Positions 1 through 8,003 of a stretch of DNA of 64,000 nucleotides are shown here, one piece after another. The notes below the pieces were generated by a model. The model was not told where the DNA came from and searched no databases. It worked only from the letters and a program-made list of their open reading frames with translations. This DNA is from Marivibrio sp040218065 (GTDB taxonomy: Bacteria; Pseudomonadota; Alphaproteobacteria; UBA8366; Aestuariispiraceae). The stretch covers positions 62,001 to 126,000 of the forward strand of contig NZ_JAVJQE010000001.1 in NCBI RefSeq assembly GCF_040218065.1, read 5' to 3'. The first letter of the stretch is position 1, and each line of letters opens with the position of its first letter. The position numbers and the translations under genes were made by a program.

Positions 1-480
1 GGCGGTCGGGTCGACGCTTTCCGGCGGGATTCGATGGATGGCGCTCACGTGGACGTGCAGCCCTTGCTCCCAGCGCTCCAGCGGCAGGATGCGGCCGAGC
101 GGAATGGCGAAGACCATGAAGGTCGGGATCGCGTCGCGCGGGTCGCGGCTGAAGGTCGGGCTGACGCCGCGGGTCACCAGGCACTCGACATAGCCGGCCG
201 CCTCGACGCCGCCGCGGCGTACGCATTCCCGCATGATGTCGGCGCAGGCCTCGGGGGCGACGGGGATGTCCAGCCGCAGTTTCTCGGCAGAGCGATAGAA
301 GCGTTCGATATGCGCGTCCAGGCGGAAGAAGCGCCCGTCGATGCAGTGCGCCACGTCGTAGGTCGCATCGGAGCGCAAGAAACCCCAATCCAGGACGGAG
401 ATCTTGGCCTCCGCCATCGCGGCGTAGCGTCCGCGGACATAGGCGCAGCCGGGCGGATAGTCGAACGCGTCGTCGGTCAT
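1..480 (-). CDS. Class IV (fold-type IV PLP) aminotransferase, 3' end cut off
   Basis: The minus strand is open from an ATG at 480 to the window edge, giving the first 160 residues. The N-terminus has the pattern of the branched-chain / D-amino-acid / (R)-amine transaminase fold: an ISVLDWGFLRSDATYD stretch near residue 28, then FFRLDAHIERF. The PLP lysine lies beyond the edge, so the substrate cannot be judged. It sits 66 bp downstream of phnF on the same strand and may be co-transcribed with it. A transaminase beside a C-P lyase locus could deaminate an aminoalkylphosphonate, but that is inference. The fold assignment is fairly secure; the specific function is open. Confidence 0.75.
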   Translation of the reverse strand, partial: MTDDAFDYPPGCAYVRGRYAAMAEAKISVLDWGFLRSDATYDVAHCIDGRFFRLDAHIERFYRSAEKLRLDIPVAPEACADIMRECVRRGGVEAAGYVECLVTRGVSPTFSRDPRDAIPTFMVFAIPLGRILPLERWEQGLHVHVSAIHRIPPESVDPTA

Positions 481-546
481 GCCGGTCAGCGTATCCGCGC
501 GGGCGGCGATGCGGAAGCCCTGTGCGTCGGCCGCCGCGGCGCAGGC

Positions 547-1326
547 CTATCCGGCGCCGCCGATCTCGTCGGTTTCGCGGAACGGTTCGACGACCAACTG
601 CACCCGATCCGCGGCGAACCGCGTGAGGCCGTAGGCGACGGCGCGGCCGTCGGCGTCGACGTCGATTTTCTCGGTCTGCAGGACGGGGCGCGTGATCGGT
701 TGCTCCAACAGGGCGGCGATCTCGCGGCTCGGCATTTGAGCCGTGACGCGGGTGGACAAGCGGCTGTAATCCGCGACCCCCATTCGCGCCAACGAGGCGG
801 TGAGCGAGCCGGTCTCGCGATAGATCGCCGCGATTCCGCGGAAACGTTTTGCGGGCAGGTAGTGGAGCCCGTAGCCGAGCGGGCGTCCGTCCGCGACGCT
901 GACCGCCTCAAGCACCACCACCGGGGCGCCGACGCGCACGCTCAGATTTCTCGCTACGGCGCGATCGGCGGGGGCCTCTTCGGCGCGCAGGATGCGATGG
1001 CCCGGCAGACGCTCGGCCTCGGCGATATTCTGGGAGAAACGCGTGCGGCTGCCGATCGGGTACTCGATCGTCTCTTCCTGGACGAAGGTCCCGCGACCCT
1101 GCTCGATGCGCACCAGACCCCGCTCCGCCAGCGCCGCCATCGCGCGGCGCAGGGTGTGGCGATTGACCGAAAATCGGGCCGCCAGCGCGCTTTCGGGCGG
1201 CATGCGCTCGCCGCGCGGATAGACGCCGTCGCGGATGTCGCCCTCGATCCGCTGGGCGATGCGAGCCCAGACGCTTTGCCCCGGTCCGCCTTCTCGGGTC
1301 CGCCAATCTTGGGATCCGCCATCCAT
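547..1326 (-). CDS. phnF: GntR/HutC-family regulator PhnF
   Basis: This 259-residue protein has an N-terminal GntR winged helix-turn-helix (about residues 18-85, with PPESALAARFSVNRHTLRRA as the recognition region and GRGTFVQ as the wing). A UTRA effector-binding domain follows (about 100-250). It is divergent from phnG, and a perfect palindrome of the HutC-subfamily type lies between the two genes. In known systems PhnF represses C-P lyase or phosphonate genes; here it most likely controls phnG onward and its own transcription. The ATG at 1326 gives a normal family length. The gene name rests on the domain pair and position, which is typical for PhnF. Confidence 0.88.
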   Translation of the reverse strand: MDGGSQDWRTREGGPGQSVWARIAQRIEGDIRDGVYPRGERMPPESALAARFSVNRHTLRRAMAALAERGLVRIEQGRGTFVQEETIEYPIGSRTRFSQNIAEAERLPGHRILRAEEAPADRAVARNLSVRVGAPVVVLEAVSVADGRPLGYGLHYLPAKRFRGIAAIYRETGSLTASLARMGVADYSRLSTRVTAQMPSREIAALLEQPITRPVLQTEKIDVDADGRAVAYGLTRFAADRVQLVVEPFRETDEIGGAG

Positions 1327-1461
1327 CCGACCGCTCCTCGTCGTTTGCGCCGTGCGCGACGACCGGGCTCGGTAGGTCGGCGCCGCGTCACGGAAACTTC
1401 ACCCCACAGCGTCTCAGGCCGTGCTTTACACAACCCGTCTTATAAGCGATAAAAGATATAG

Positions 1462-1473
1462 ACGTCTAGACGT
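1462..1473. promoter_or_regulatory. Candidate PhnF operator
   Basis: ACGTCTAGACGT is a perfect 12-bp palindrome containing GTCTAGAC, which fits the GT-N-TA-N-AC core bound by HutC-subfamily GntR regulators. It lies 26 bp before the phnG ATG and in the phnF/phnG intergenic region, in a locally AT-rich stretch (1436-1480), as expected for an operator overlapping a promoter. No second copy was noticed. Confidence 0.55.
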
Positions 1474-1498
1474 ATTATGCGAAAGGTCGAGACAGCGC

Positions 1499-2089
1499 AT
1501 GACGCAACCCGACGCCCGACCGTCCGACGCCCGACCGTCCGACGCCCGACCGTCCGACGCCCGACCGTCCGACGCCCGACCGTCCGACGCCCGCACGGCG
1601 TCTTCCGTCGACCCGCATCCTGCGCCCGAACGCAAGGCCTGGATGGCCGTCCTGGCCAAGGCGGCGCCGCCCCGCCTGAAAGCCCTGGCCGAGGACTATC
1701 TGGGAAGCCTGAGCGAGGAGGCGGCCCCCGCATTCACTATGCTGCGCCGACCGGAGACGGGGCTGGTCATGGTGCGCGCGCGCGCCGGCGGCGCCGGGGC
1801 GCCCTTCAATATGGGCGAGATGACGGCGACCCGCTGCACCGTCCTACTGAACGAGGCCGACGGAACCCAAACGACCGGAGTCGCCTACATCGCCGGACGC
1901 GATCAGGCCCACGCCGCCCTCGCCGCAAAGCTCGACGCGCTGCTTCAGACGGCCGCGCATCACGACGCCGTCCAAGCGCGGATCGTGCATCCCTTGGAGC
2001 GCGAGCGGGCGGCGCGCAGAACGAAGCGTCGCGCCCAAGTGGGCGCCACCAAGGTGGATTTCTTCACCTTGGTCCGCGGGGAGGATTGA
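1499..2089 (+). CDS. phnG: C-P lyase core subunit PhnG
   Basis: PhnG is a component of the PhnGHIJ carbon-phosphorus lyase core and, with PhnH and PhnI, is needed to form the ribosyl-triphosphate phosphonate intermediate. The conserved part (about residue 45 onward) includes RPETGLVMVRARAG, FNMGEMTATRC and KVDFFTLVRGED, all typical of the family. The chosen ATG at 1499 gives 196 residues, longer than the usual ~150. The excess is an N-terminal low-complexity leader with five DARPS repeats. An upstream TTG-type start at 1421 would run through the operator and is unlikely. phnH begins 4 nt downstream. Confidence 0.9.
   Translation: MTQPDARPSDARPSDARPSDARPSDARPSDARTASSVDPHPAPERKAWMAVLAKAAPPRLKALAEDYLGSLSEEAAPAFTMLRRPETGLVMVRARAGGAGAPFNMGEMTATRCTVLLNEADGTQTTGVAYIAGRDQAHAALAAKLDALLQTAAHHDAVQARIVHPLERERAARRTKRRAQVGATKVDFFTLVRGED
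1511..1585 (+). repeat. Five tandem 15-bp repeats inside phnG
   Basis: The unit GACGCCCGACCGTCC occurs five times head-to-tail without mismatch, and a degenerate sixth unit follows at 1586-1600. The unit is a multiple of three, so it encodes DARPS each time and copy-number change would keep phnG in frame. No spacers separate the units. Confidence 0.95.
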
Positions 2090-2093
2090 CCCC

Positions 2094-2756
2094 ATGACCA
2101 GCAGGCCGCCCGTCTCCTCCGCTCCCGCTCCCGCTCCCGCTCCCGCGGGCGCGCTCGCCCCGCCGGCGCCGGGCTTTGACGAGCCGGTGCTGGATGCGGC
2201 GGACGCCTTTCGGGCGCTTTTGGAGGCGACGGCGCGACCGGGCGCGCCGATCGCGCTCCCCGGCGCGCCCCCGGCGCCGCCGCCGCTAGGGCCGGGCTTG
2301 GGCGCTGTGGCGCTGACGCTGATCGACCCGGATGCGCCGCTCTGGCTGGATGACGACCTCCGCACCCCGGCGGTCGAAGCCTGGCTCGCCTTTCATTGCG
2401 GCGTGCGGCCTCTGACGGAGCCGGGGACGGCGGCCTTCGCCTTCGCGCCGATCGGGCGGGCGGCGGCGCTGCTTCCCCGCTTGTGCGCCGGCGCGCCGGA
2501 GTATCCTGACCGCGCGGCCACGCTGGTGCTGTCGGTGGACGGTTTTGAGGGCGGGCGCCCCGCAACCTTGTCCGGTCCCGGCCTGAAGGCCCCCGCCGCG
2601 TTCGCTCCGGCTGGGGCGGACGTCGCGCTGTGGCGGGCTTTGCAGGCGAACGCCGCCCGTTTTCCGCTGGGTGTGGATTGTCTTTTCATCAGCGCCGACG
2701 CGCTGGCCGGCCTGCCGCGCAGCACGCGCATCGCAGTCGACGCAGAGGAGGGCTGA
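2094..2756 (+). CDS. phnH: C-P lyase core subunit PhnH
   Basis: This 220-residue protein matches PhnH, the PLP-transferase-like but PLP-lacking subunit of the C-P lyase core. Family signatures include AFRALLEATARPGAP near residue 40, ALTLIDPDAPLWL, and the C-terminal FPLGVDCLFISADALAGLPR with R(S/T)TRI. It is about 25 residues longer than the E. coli protein because of a Pro/Ala-rich N-terminus coded partly by GCTCCC hexamer repeats. It lies 4 nt after phnG and 4 nt before phnI. A GGGAGG ribosome-binding site lies upstream, inside the end of phnG. Confidence 0.9.
   Translation: MTSRPPVSSAPAPAPAPAGALAPPAPGFDEPVLDAADAFRALLEATARPGAPIALPGAPPAPPPLGPGLGAVALTLIDPDAPLWLDDDLRTPAVEAWLAFHCGVRPLTEPGTAAFAFAPIGRAAALLPRLCAGAPEYPDRAATLVLSVDGFEGGRPATLSGPGLKAPAAFAPAGADVALWRALQANAARFPLGVDCLFISADALAGLPRSTRIAVDAEEG
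2121..2144 (+). repeat. Four GCTCCC hexamer repeats in phnH
   Basis: Four perfect copies of GCTCCC code for an alternating Ala-Pro run at the N-terminus of PhnH. Unit-number changes would stay in frame. Confidence 0.85.
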
Positions 2757-2760
2757 GCGC

Positions 2761-3849
2761 ATGTATGTCGCCGTAAAAGGAGGCGAGCGCGCAATCGACG
2801 CCGCCCATCGTCTGCTCGCGGAGGATCGTCGCGGCGATCCGGCCGAGCCCGAACTCACGCCGGCCCAGATCCGCGAACAGCTCAAGCTCGGCGTCGACCG
2901 GGTGATGACCGAAGGCTCGCTCTACGACCGGGATCTGGCCGCCCTGGCGCTCAAGCAGGCGCGCGGCGATCAGATCGAGGCGATCTTCCTGATCCGCGCC
3001 TATCGCACGACGTTGCCGCGCTTCGCCGTCTCGAAGCCCGTGGAGACCAGCCGCATGGCCCTGGAACGCCGCATCTCCGCGACCTTTAAAGATCTGCCCG
3101 GAGGCCAGGTGCTGGGGCCGACCTTCGACTACACCCATCGGCTGGTCGACCACGCCTTGGCCGCTCCGCACGCGGGCGCCGAGCCCGCAGAAGGCGCCCC
3201 CGTTTCGGAAGACGCGCCGCGCGTCCTCGACCTTCTGCAGCAGGAAGGCTTGATCGAACCCGCCGGCGCGGCGGCGGAGTGCCCGCCGTTCGACGTTACC
3301 CGCACGCCGCCGAGCTTCCCGAGCGAACGCGACGCGCGCTTGCAGCAGCTCGCACGCGGCGACGAGGGGTTCCTGCTGGCGCTTGGCTATTCGACCCAGC
3401 GCGGCTACGGCCGGACTCACCCGTTCGCCGGCGAGATCCGTCTGGGAAGCGTCGCCGTCGAGATCGAGCCCGAGGAGTTGGGGTTCGCCATCGAGCTGGG
3501 CGAGATCGAGATGACCGAGTGTCAGATGGTGAATCAGTTTCAAGGCTCGGCCGAGCAGGCGCCCTGCTTCACCCGCGGCTACGGCGTCGCTTTCGGGCAC
3601 GGCGAGCGCAAGGCGATGGCGATGGCGCTGGTCGACCGCAGCCTGCGGGCGGACGAGTTCGGCGAGGCGCGAGACGCGCCGGCGCAGGACGAGGAATTCG
3701 TTCTCTCGCACTGCGACAACGTGCAGGCGACGGGTTTCGTCGAGCATTTGAAGCTGCCCCACTACGTAGACTTCCAGTCCGAGTTGGAGCTGCTGCGCCG
3801 ATTGCGACGCGAGCATGCGGAGCGTGCGATGCCGGAGGCCGCGGAATGA
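2761..3849 (+). CDS. phnI: C-P lyase core subunit PhnI
   Basis: PhnI is the nucleosidase-like subunit that, with PhnG, PhnH and PhnL, couples a phosphonate to C1 of the ribose of ATP. The 362-residue product begins MYVAVKGGERAIDAAH, the standard PhnI N-terminus. It contains LDRD/YDRDLAALALKQARGD and the conserved C-terminal region with ECQMVNQFQGS and GFVEHLKLPHYVDFQSE. Length matches E. coli PhnI (354). An in-frame upstream ATG at 2671 lies inside phnH and is not used. Its stop overlaps the phnJ start as ATGA, suggesting translational coupling. Confidence 0.95.
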   Translation: MYVAVKGGERAIDAAHRLLAEDRRGDPAEPELTPAQIREQLKLGVDRVMTEGSLYDRDLAALALKQARGDQIEAIFLIRAYRTTLPRFAVSKPVETSRMALERRISATFKDLPGGQVLGPTFDYTHRLVDHALAAPHAGAEPAEGAPVSEDAPRVLDLLQQEGLIEPAGAAAECPPFDVTRTPPSFPSERDARLQQLARGDEGFLLALGYSTQRGYGRTHPFAGEIRLGSVAVEIEPEELGFAIELGEIEMTECQMVNQFQGSAEQAPCFTRGYGVAFGHGERKAMAMALVDRSLRADEFGEARDAPAQDEEFVLSHCDNVQATGFVEHLKLPHYVDFQSELELLRRLRREHAERAMPEAAE

Positions 3850-4721
3850 GCGAGGCGCGCGACCCCGCCTACAACTTCGCCTATCTGGACGAACAGACGA
3901 AGCGCATGATCCGCCGGGCGTTGTTGAAGGCGCTGGCCGTTCCCGGCTGTCAGATTCCCTTTGCGGGACGCGAGATGCCCATGCCCTACGGCTGGGGCAC
4001 CGGCGGAGTGCAGGTCACCGCGTCGGTCCTGAAACAGGACGACGTCCTCAAGGTGATCGACCAGGGAGCGGACGATACGACGAACGCCGTCTCCATCCGC
4101 AAGTTCTTCCAGCGCACCGCCGGGGTCGCCGTAACCGAAACGACGGCCGAGGCGAGCGTCATTCAGACCCGCCACCGCATCCCGGAGACCCCGCTCGCCG
4201 AAGGGCAGATCCTGGTCTATCAGGTGCCGATCCCCGAGCCTCTGCGCTTTCTGGAGCCGCGCGAGACCGAGACGCGCAAGATGCACGCGCTCGAGGACTA
4301 CGGATTGATGCATGTGAAGCTTTATGAGGACATCGCGCGCCACGGCCATATCGCGACCACCTACGCCTATCCGGTGAGGGTGGCCGATCGGTACGTGATG
4401 GATCCCTCGCCGACGCCCAAGTTCGACAATCCCAAAATGTCGGATTGTCCGGCGATCCAATTGTTCGGCGCGGGGCGCGAGAAGAGGATCTACGCGGTGC
4501 CGCCCTACACCAAGGTGGAGAGCCTGGATTTCGAAGATCACCCCTTCACCGTCCAGGCGTGGGACGAGAGCTGCGCCTTCTGCGGGGCGCAGGACAGCTT
4601 CCTCGACGAGTTGGTGACCGACGACCAGGGCGGGCGAATGTTCGTCTGCTCCGACACCGACTATTGCAACCGGCGCCGCGAGCAGGGCTTTCGCGGATCC
4701 GCGACGGAGGATGCGGCGTGA
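3846..4721 (+). CDS. phnJ: Alpha-D-ribose 1-methylphosphonate 5-phosphate C-P lyase PhnJ
   Basis: PhnJ is the radical-SAM enzyme that breaks the C-P bond, producing an alkane and ribose 1,2-cyclic phosphate 5-phosphate. The 291-residue protein has four cysteines at C243, C246, C268 and C274, spaced CX2C-X21-C-X5-C. This equals the spacing of the E. coli iron-sulfur cysteines plus the catalytic cysteine, so it looks fully active. N-terminal YNFAYLDEQTKRMIRRALLK and PMPYGWGTGG are conserved. It overlaps phnI (ATGA) and phnK (GTGA). Confidence 0.97.
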   Translation: MSEARDPAYNFAYLDEQTKRMIRRALLKALAVPGCQIPFAGREMPMPYGWGTGGVQVTASVLKQDDVLKVIDQGADDTTNAVSIRKFFQRTAGVAVTETTAEASVIQTRHRIPETPLAEGQILVYQVPIPEPLRFLEPRETETRKMHALEDYGLMHVKLYEDIARHGHIATTYAYPVRVADRYVMDPSPTPKFDNPKMSDCPAIQLFGAGREKRIYAVPPYTKVESLDFEDHPFTVQAWDESCAFCGAQDSFLDELVTDDQGGRMFVCSDTDYCNRRREQGFRGSATEDAA

Positions 4722-5509
4722 ACGCAGTTCAGGATGACGACGCCCCCTTGTTGGCGGTCGAGGGTTTGGAGAAACGCTACGGCCGCCGCGTCGGCTGCAC
4801 GCAGGTCGACTTTCGACTCTGGCCGGGCGAGGTGTTGGGCGTGGTGGGCGAAAGCGGCTCCGGCAAGACGACGGTGCTGAATTGCGTCGCCGGCAGGCTC
4901 GCGCCGGACGCCGGTCGGGTGCTCTATACCGACCGGACGGGCGCGGCGCGGGATGTGCATGGCGTGAGCGAACCCGAGCGGCGCATGCTGATGCGCACAG
5001 ACTGGGCCTTCGTGCACCAGAACGCCCGCGACGGCTTGCGTATGGCCGTCAGCGCGGGCGCAAATGTGGGCGAGCCTCTGATGGCCGTGGGCGCGCGCCA
5101 CTACGCCGACATCCGCGCCGCCGCCGGCGACTGGCTTGAGAAAACCGAGATCGAGCTCGGGCGGATCGACGATCCGCCGACCACCTTCTCCGGCGGCATG
5201 CAGCAGCGCCTGCAGATCGCCCGCGCGCTGGTTGCAGGGCCGCGGCTCGTTTTCATGGATGAGCCGACGGGCGGCCTCGACGTCTCGGTTCAGGCGCGCC
5301 TGCTCGACTTGCTGCGCGGCTTGGTGACGGAGCTCGGCCTGGCCGCGGTGGTCGTGACCCACGACCTGGCGGTGGCGCGCCTGCTGTCCCATCGGCTGCT
5401 GGTGATGCGCCAGGGACGGGTGGTGGAGACCGGGCTGACCGATCAGGTGCTGGACGATCCGCAGCATCCCTATACGCAACTTCTCGTCTCTTCGGTGCTG
5501 CAACCATGA
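4718..5509 (+). CDS. phnK: C-P lyase ATPase subunit PhnK
   Basis: This 263-residue ABC-type nucleotide-binding protein associates with the PhnGHIJ core. Walker A is GESGSGKTT (residues 44-52). The signature is FSGGMQQRLQIARAL, followed by Walker B LVFMDEPTGGLD and a conserved THD histidine. The C-terminus HPYTQLLVSSVLQ is typical of PhnK and of dipeptide-type ABC ATPases. The start is a GTG at 4718 overlapping the phnJ stop (GTGA); no better ATG exists. No membrane component follows, in keeping with a non-transport role. Its stop overlaps the phnL ATG. Confidence 0.93.
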   Translation: MNAVQDDDAPLLAVEGLEKRYGRRVGCTQVDFRLWPGEVLGVVGESGSGKTTVLNCVAGRLAPDAGRVLYTDRTGAARDVHGVSEPERRMLMRTDWAFVHQNARDGLRMAVSAGANVGEPLMAVGARHYADIRAAAGDWLEKTEIELGRIDDPPTTFSGGMQQRLQIARALVAGPRLVFMDEPTGGLDVSVQARLLDLLRGLVTELGLAAVVVTHDLAVARLLSHRLLVMRQGRVVETGLTDQVLDDPQHPYTQLLVSSVLQP

Positions 5510-6204
5510 CCGACATGCTGCGTCTGACCGGCGTCTCCAAGAGCTTTACGCTGCACAATCAGGGCGGGGTGCGCTTGCCGGTGCTGGCCGGCGCGCACCT
5601 CCGCGTCGCAGCCGGGGAGTGCGTCGCGCTGACCGGCCCGTCCGGCGCCGGCAAGAGCACGCTCATGCGCCTGATCTACGGCAACTATCTGACCGACGTC
5701 GGGTCGATCGAGGTTCGGCATGACGGCGGCTGGATCGACTTGGCCGGGGCCGATCCGCGCGCGGTGCTGGCGGTGCGTCGACGCACGCTCGGCTACGTCA
5801 GTCAATTCTTGCGCGTTGTGCCAAGGGTCGCGACGCGCGACGTGGTCGCCGAGCCGCGGATCGCGCTCGGCGAAGCGCCTGCTGACGCCCGAGCGACGGC
5901 CGAGTCGCTGCTGGCCCGGTTGAACCTGCCGAGCGCGCTGTGGGATCTTCCGCCAGCCACCTTCTCAGGCGGGGAGCAGCAGCGGGTCAACATCGCGCGC
6001 GGGTTCGCGCATCCCTATCCGGTGTTGCTGCTGGACGAGCCGACCGCCTCGCTGGACGGCGCGAACCGCCGCGTGGTGCTGGATCTGATCGAGGAGGCGA
6101 AGGACCGCGGCGCGGCGATCGTCGGAATTTTCCACGATGCGGACGCGCGCGGCGCCGTCTGCACGCGCGAGTACGAGATCGCGCCGCTGGATCGGGCCGC
6201 CTAG
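5506..6204 (+). CDS. phnL: C-P lyase-associated ATPase PhnL
   Basis: PhnL is an ABC-family ATPase required with PhnG, PhnH and PhnI for the first C-P lyase step. The 232-residue product has Walker A GPSGAGKST (44-52), signature FSGGEQQRVNIARG and Walker B VLLLDEPTASLD. The family-specific SKSFTLHNQGG N-terminus and GIFHDADAR near the end replace the usual switch-histidine context. It overlaps phnK by ATGA and is followed after 37 nt by phnM. Confidence 0.95.
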   Translation: MTDMLRLTGVSKSFTLHNQGGVRLPVLAGAHLRVAAGECVALTGPSGAGKSTLMRLIYGNYLTDVGSIEVRHDGGWIDLAGADPRAVLAVRRRTLGYVSQFLRVVPRVATRDVVAEPRIALGEAPADARATAESLLARLNLPSALWDLPPATFSGGEQQRVNIARGFAHPYPVLLLDEPTASLDGANRRVVLDLIEEAKDRGAAIVGIFHDADARGAVCTREYEIAPLDRAA

Positions 6205-6241
6205 AGGGCCATATGGTAAGGCCGCAGAGGGAGAGACGAGC

Positions 6242-7420
6242 ATGCAGACCGGCGACGGCCTGACCCTGGCGCGAGAGACCCGAGCCGAGCGCGTGCTGAC
6301 GAATGCGCGCCTGATCCTGGCGGAGGAGGTGGTGCAGGGCACGATCGCGCTGCACGGCGATCGGATTCACGCCGTGGATTTCGGCCGCAGCGCGCTGCCG
6401 GGCGCGGAGGATTGCGAGGGCGATTTGTTGGCCCCGGGCCTGGTCGAGCTGCATACCGACAATCTGGAAAAGCACATGATGCCGCGCCCGCAGGCGCATT
6501 GGCCGGCCGTGCCGGCCGTCATGGCGCACGATTCGCAAATCGCGGCGGCGGGAATAACGACGGTGTTCGACGCGCTGGCGGTGGGTACGGTCGCGAATGA
6601 CGGCGTGCGTCTGCAGCGGCTGGAAGAGATGGTGAGCGCGATCGAGGAGGCGCGGCGCGAGGGACTGCTGAAGGTCGACCATCTGCTGCATCTGCGCTGC
6701 GAGATCAGCTTTCCGGATCTGGCGGCCGATTTCGCCGGCCTGGTCGACAAGCCGGGCGTGCGGCTGATCTCGGTGATGGATCACACGCCGGGGCAGCGCC
6801 AGTTTACCAAACTTGAGGTTTACCGCAGCTACTACATGGGCAAGTTCGGGATGAGCGCGGAGGAGATGGAGCGCTTCATCGACGATCGCCGCGCCGACCA
6901 GCAGCGCTACGCCGCACGGCATCGCCGCCTGGTGGTGGAGGCGGCCCATGCGCGCGGCTTGGCGCTGGCGAGCCATGACGACGCCACGCCCGAGCATGTG
7001 GCCGAAGCGGTCGCCGACGGCATGACGCTCGCCGAGTTCCCGACCACGATTGAGTCCGCGGCCGCCAGCCATCAGGCCGGCTTGGCGGTGATGATGGGCG
7101 CGCCCAACCTGGTGCGCGGCGGATCTCACTCCGGGAACGTCTCGGCGATGGATCTGGCGCGACGCGGAACGTTGGATGCGATCTCCAGCGATTACGCGCC
7201 CGCCGCGCTGCTGCCGGCCGCTATGATGCTCGCCGAGGAGGTGGAGACCATCTCCCTGCCCCAGGCGATCGCCGCGGTGACCAAGGCGCCGGCGCTCGCG
7301 GCGGGACTGACGGACCGCGGGGAGATCCGGGAGGGCCTGCGCGCCGACCTGATCCGCATCCGCGACGCGAAGCATCCGATCCTGCGCGGCGTTTGGCGCG
7401 GCGGCGAGCGTGTCGCCTGA
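6242..7420 (+). CDS. phnM: Alpha-D-ribose 1-methylphosphonate 5-triphosphate diphosphatase PhnM
   Basis: PhnM is an amidohydrolase-fold enzyme that removes pyrophosphate from the ribosyl-triphosphate phosphonate before PhnJ acts. The product is 392 residues (E. coli 378). Metal-site motifs are visible: GLVELHTDNLEKH, VMDHTPGQRQF, LASHDDATPEHV and SDYAPAALL. A GGGAGAG ribosome-binding site sits 6-7 nt before the ATG at 6242; the in-frame extension to 6137 lies within phnL. The last 11 bases overlap phnN. Confidence 0.95.
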   Translation: MQTGDGLTLARETRAERVLTNARLILAEEVVQGTIALHGDRIHAVDFGRSALPGAEDCEGDLLAPGLVELHTDNLEKHMMPRPQAHWPAVPAVMAHDSQIAAAGITTVFDALAVGTVANDGVRLQRLEEMVSAIEEARREGLLKVDHLLHLRCEISFPDLAADFAGLVDKPGVRLISVMDHTPGQRQFTKLEVYRSYYMGKFGMSAEEMERFIDDRRADQQRYAARHRRLVVEAAHARGLALASHDDATPEHVAEAVADGMTLAEFPTTIESAAASHQAGLAVMMGAPNLVRGGSHSGNVSAMDLARRGTLDAISSDYAPAALLPAAMMLAEEVETISLPQAIAAVTKAPALAAGLTDRGEIREGLRADLIRIRDAKHPILRGVWRGGERVA

Positions 7421-8003
7421 CCCGCAGGACGCGCCGCTCGGCGCCCTCGTCCTGGTGGTCGGACCCAGCGGGGCCGGCAAGGACAGCGTGCTGGCCGCCG
7501 CCCGCGCCCGACTGCCGGCCGACGCGCCGATCCGCTTTCAACGCAGGGTGATCACCCGACCGGCCGAGGCGGGCGGGGAAGACCACGAGCCGATCGACGA
7601 GGCCGGCTTCGCCGAACGGGTGGAGTGCGGCGGCTTCGCCCTGCATTGGGCGGCGCATGGGCTGCGCTACGGCCTGCCGGCCGCGTTGGAGGGGGATCTG
7701 GCGGCGGGTTGGACGGTGGTCGCCAACGCCTCGCGCGGGATCCTCGGCCAGGCCCGCGCGAAGTATCCGCGCCTGAGCGTTCTGCACATCACCGCCCCCG
7801 ACGCGGTGCTGGCCGCGCGGCTCGCCGCGCGAGGCCGGGAGACCGCCGATCAGATCGAAGCGCGTTTGGCGCGGGCCGGCTACGCGGCGCCGCGCGGGCC
7901 GAGGGTGGTCGAGATCGTCAATCACGGGGCGCTCGAGGACGCCGCCCGCCGCGTCGCCGACCTGCTGTTGGATCTCAGCCGGACAGCGGGACCCGCCGGA
8001 TGA
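7410..8003 (+). CDS. phnN: Ribose 1,5-bisphosphokinase PhnN
   Basis: PhnN phosphorylates ribose 1,5-bisphosphate to PRPP, the last step that returns the C-P lyase ribose to metabolism. The product is 197 residues with Walker A GPSGAGKDS (18-26), the guanylate-kinase-like RRVITRPAEAGGEDHEPI and the LAARGRET lid region. The start is GTG at 7410, overlapping phnM by 11 bp. The 3' end overlaps the convergent DUF1045 gene by 29 bp. Confidence 0.93.
   Translation: MSPDPQDAPLGALVLVVGPSGAGKDSVLAAARARLPADAPIRFQRRVITRPAEAGGEDHEPIDEAGFAERVECGGFALHWAAHGLRYGLPAALEGDLAAGWTVVANASRGILGQARAKYPRLSVLHITAPDAVLAARLAARGRETADQIEARLARAGYAAPRGPRVVEIVNHGALEDAARRVADLLLDLSRTAGPAG

Noticed and set aside
34..1452. Plus-strand open frame of 472 codons over phnF and the aminotransferase
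   Set aside because: Arg/Ala/Gly/Asp-rich shadow of two well-supported minus-strand genes; it also runs across the operator region.
1511..1600. CRISPR-like array
   Set aside because: Units are 15 bp, contiguous, without spacers, in frame within phnG; no cas genes.
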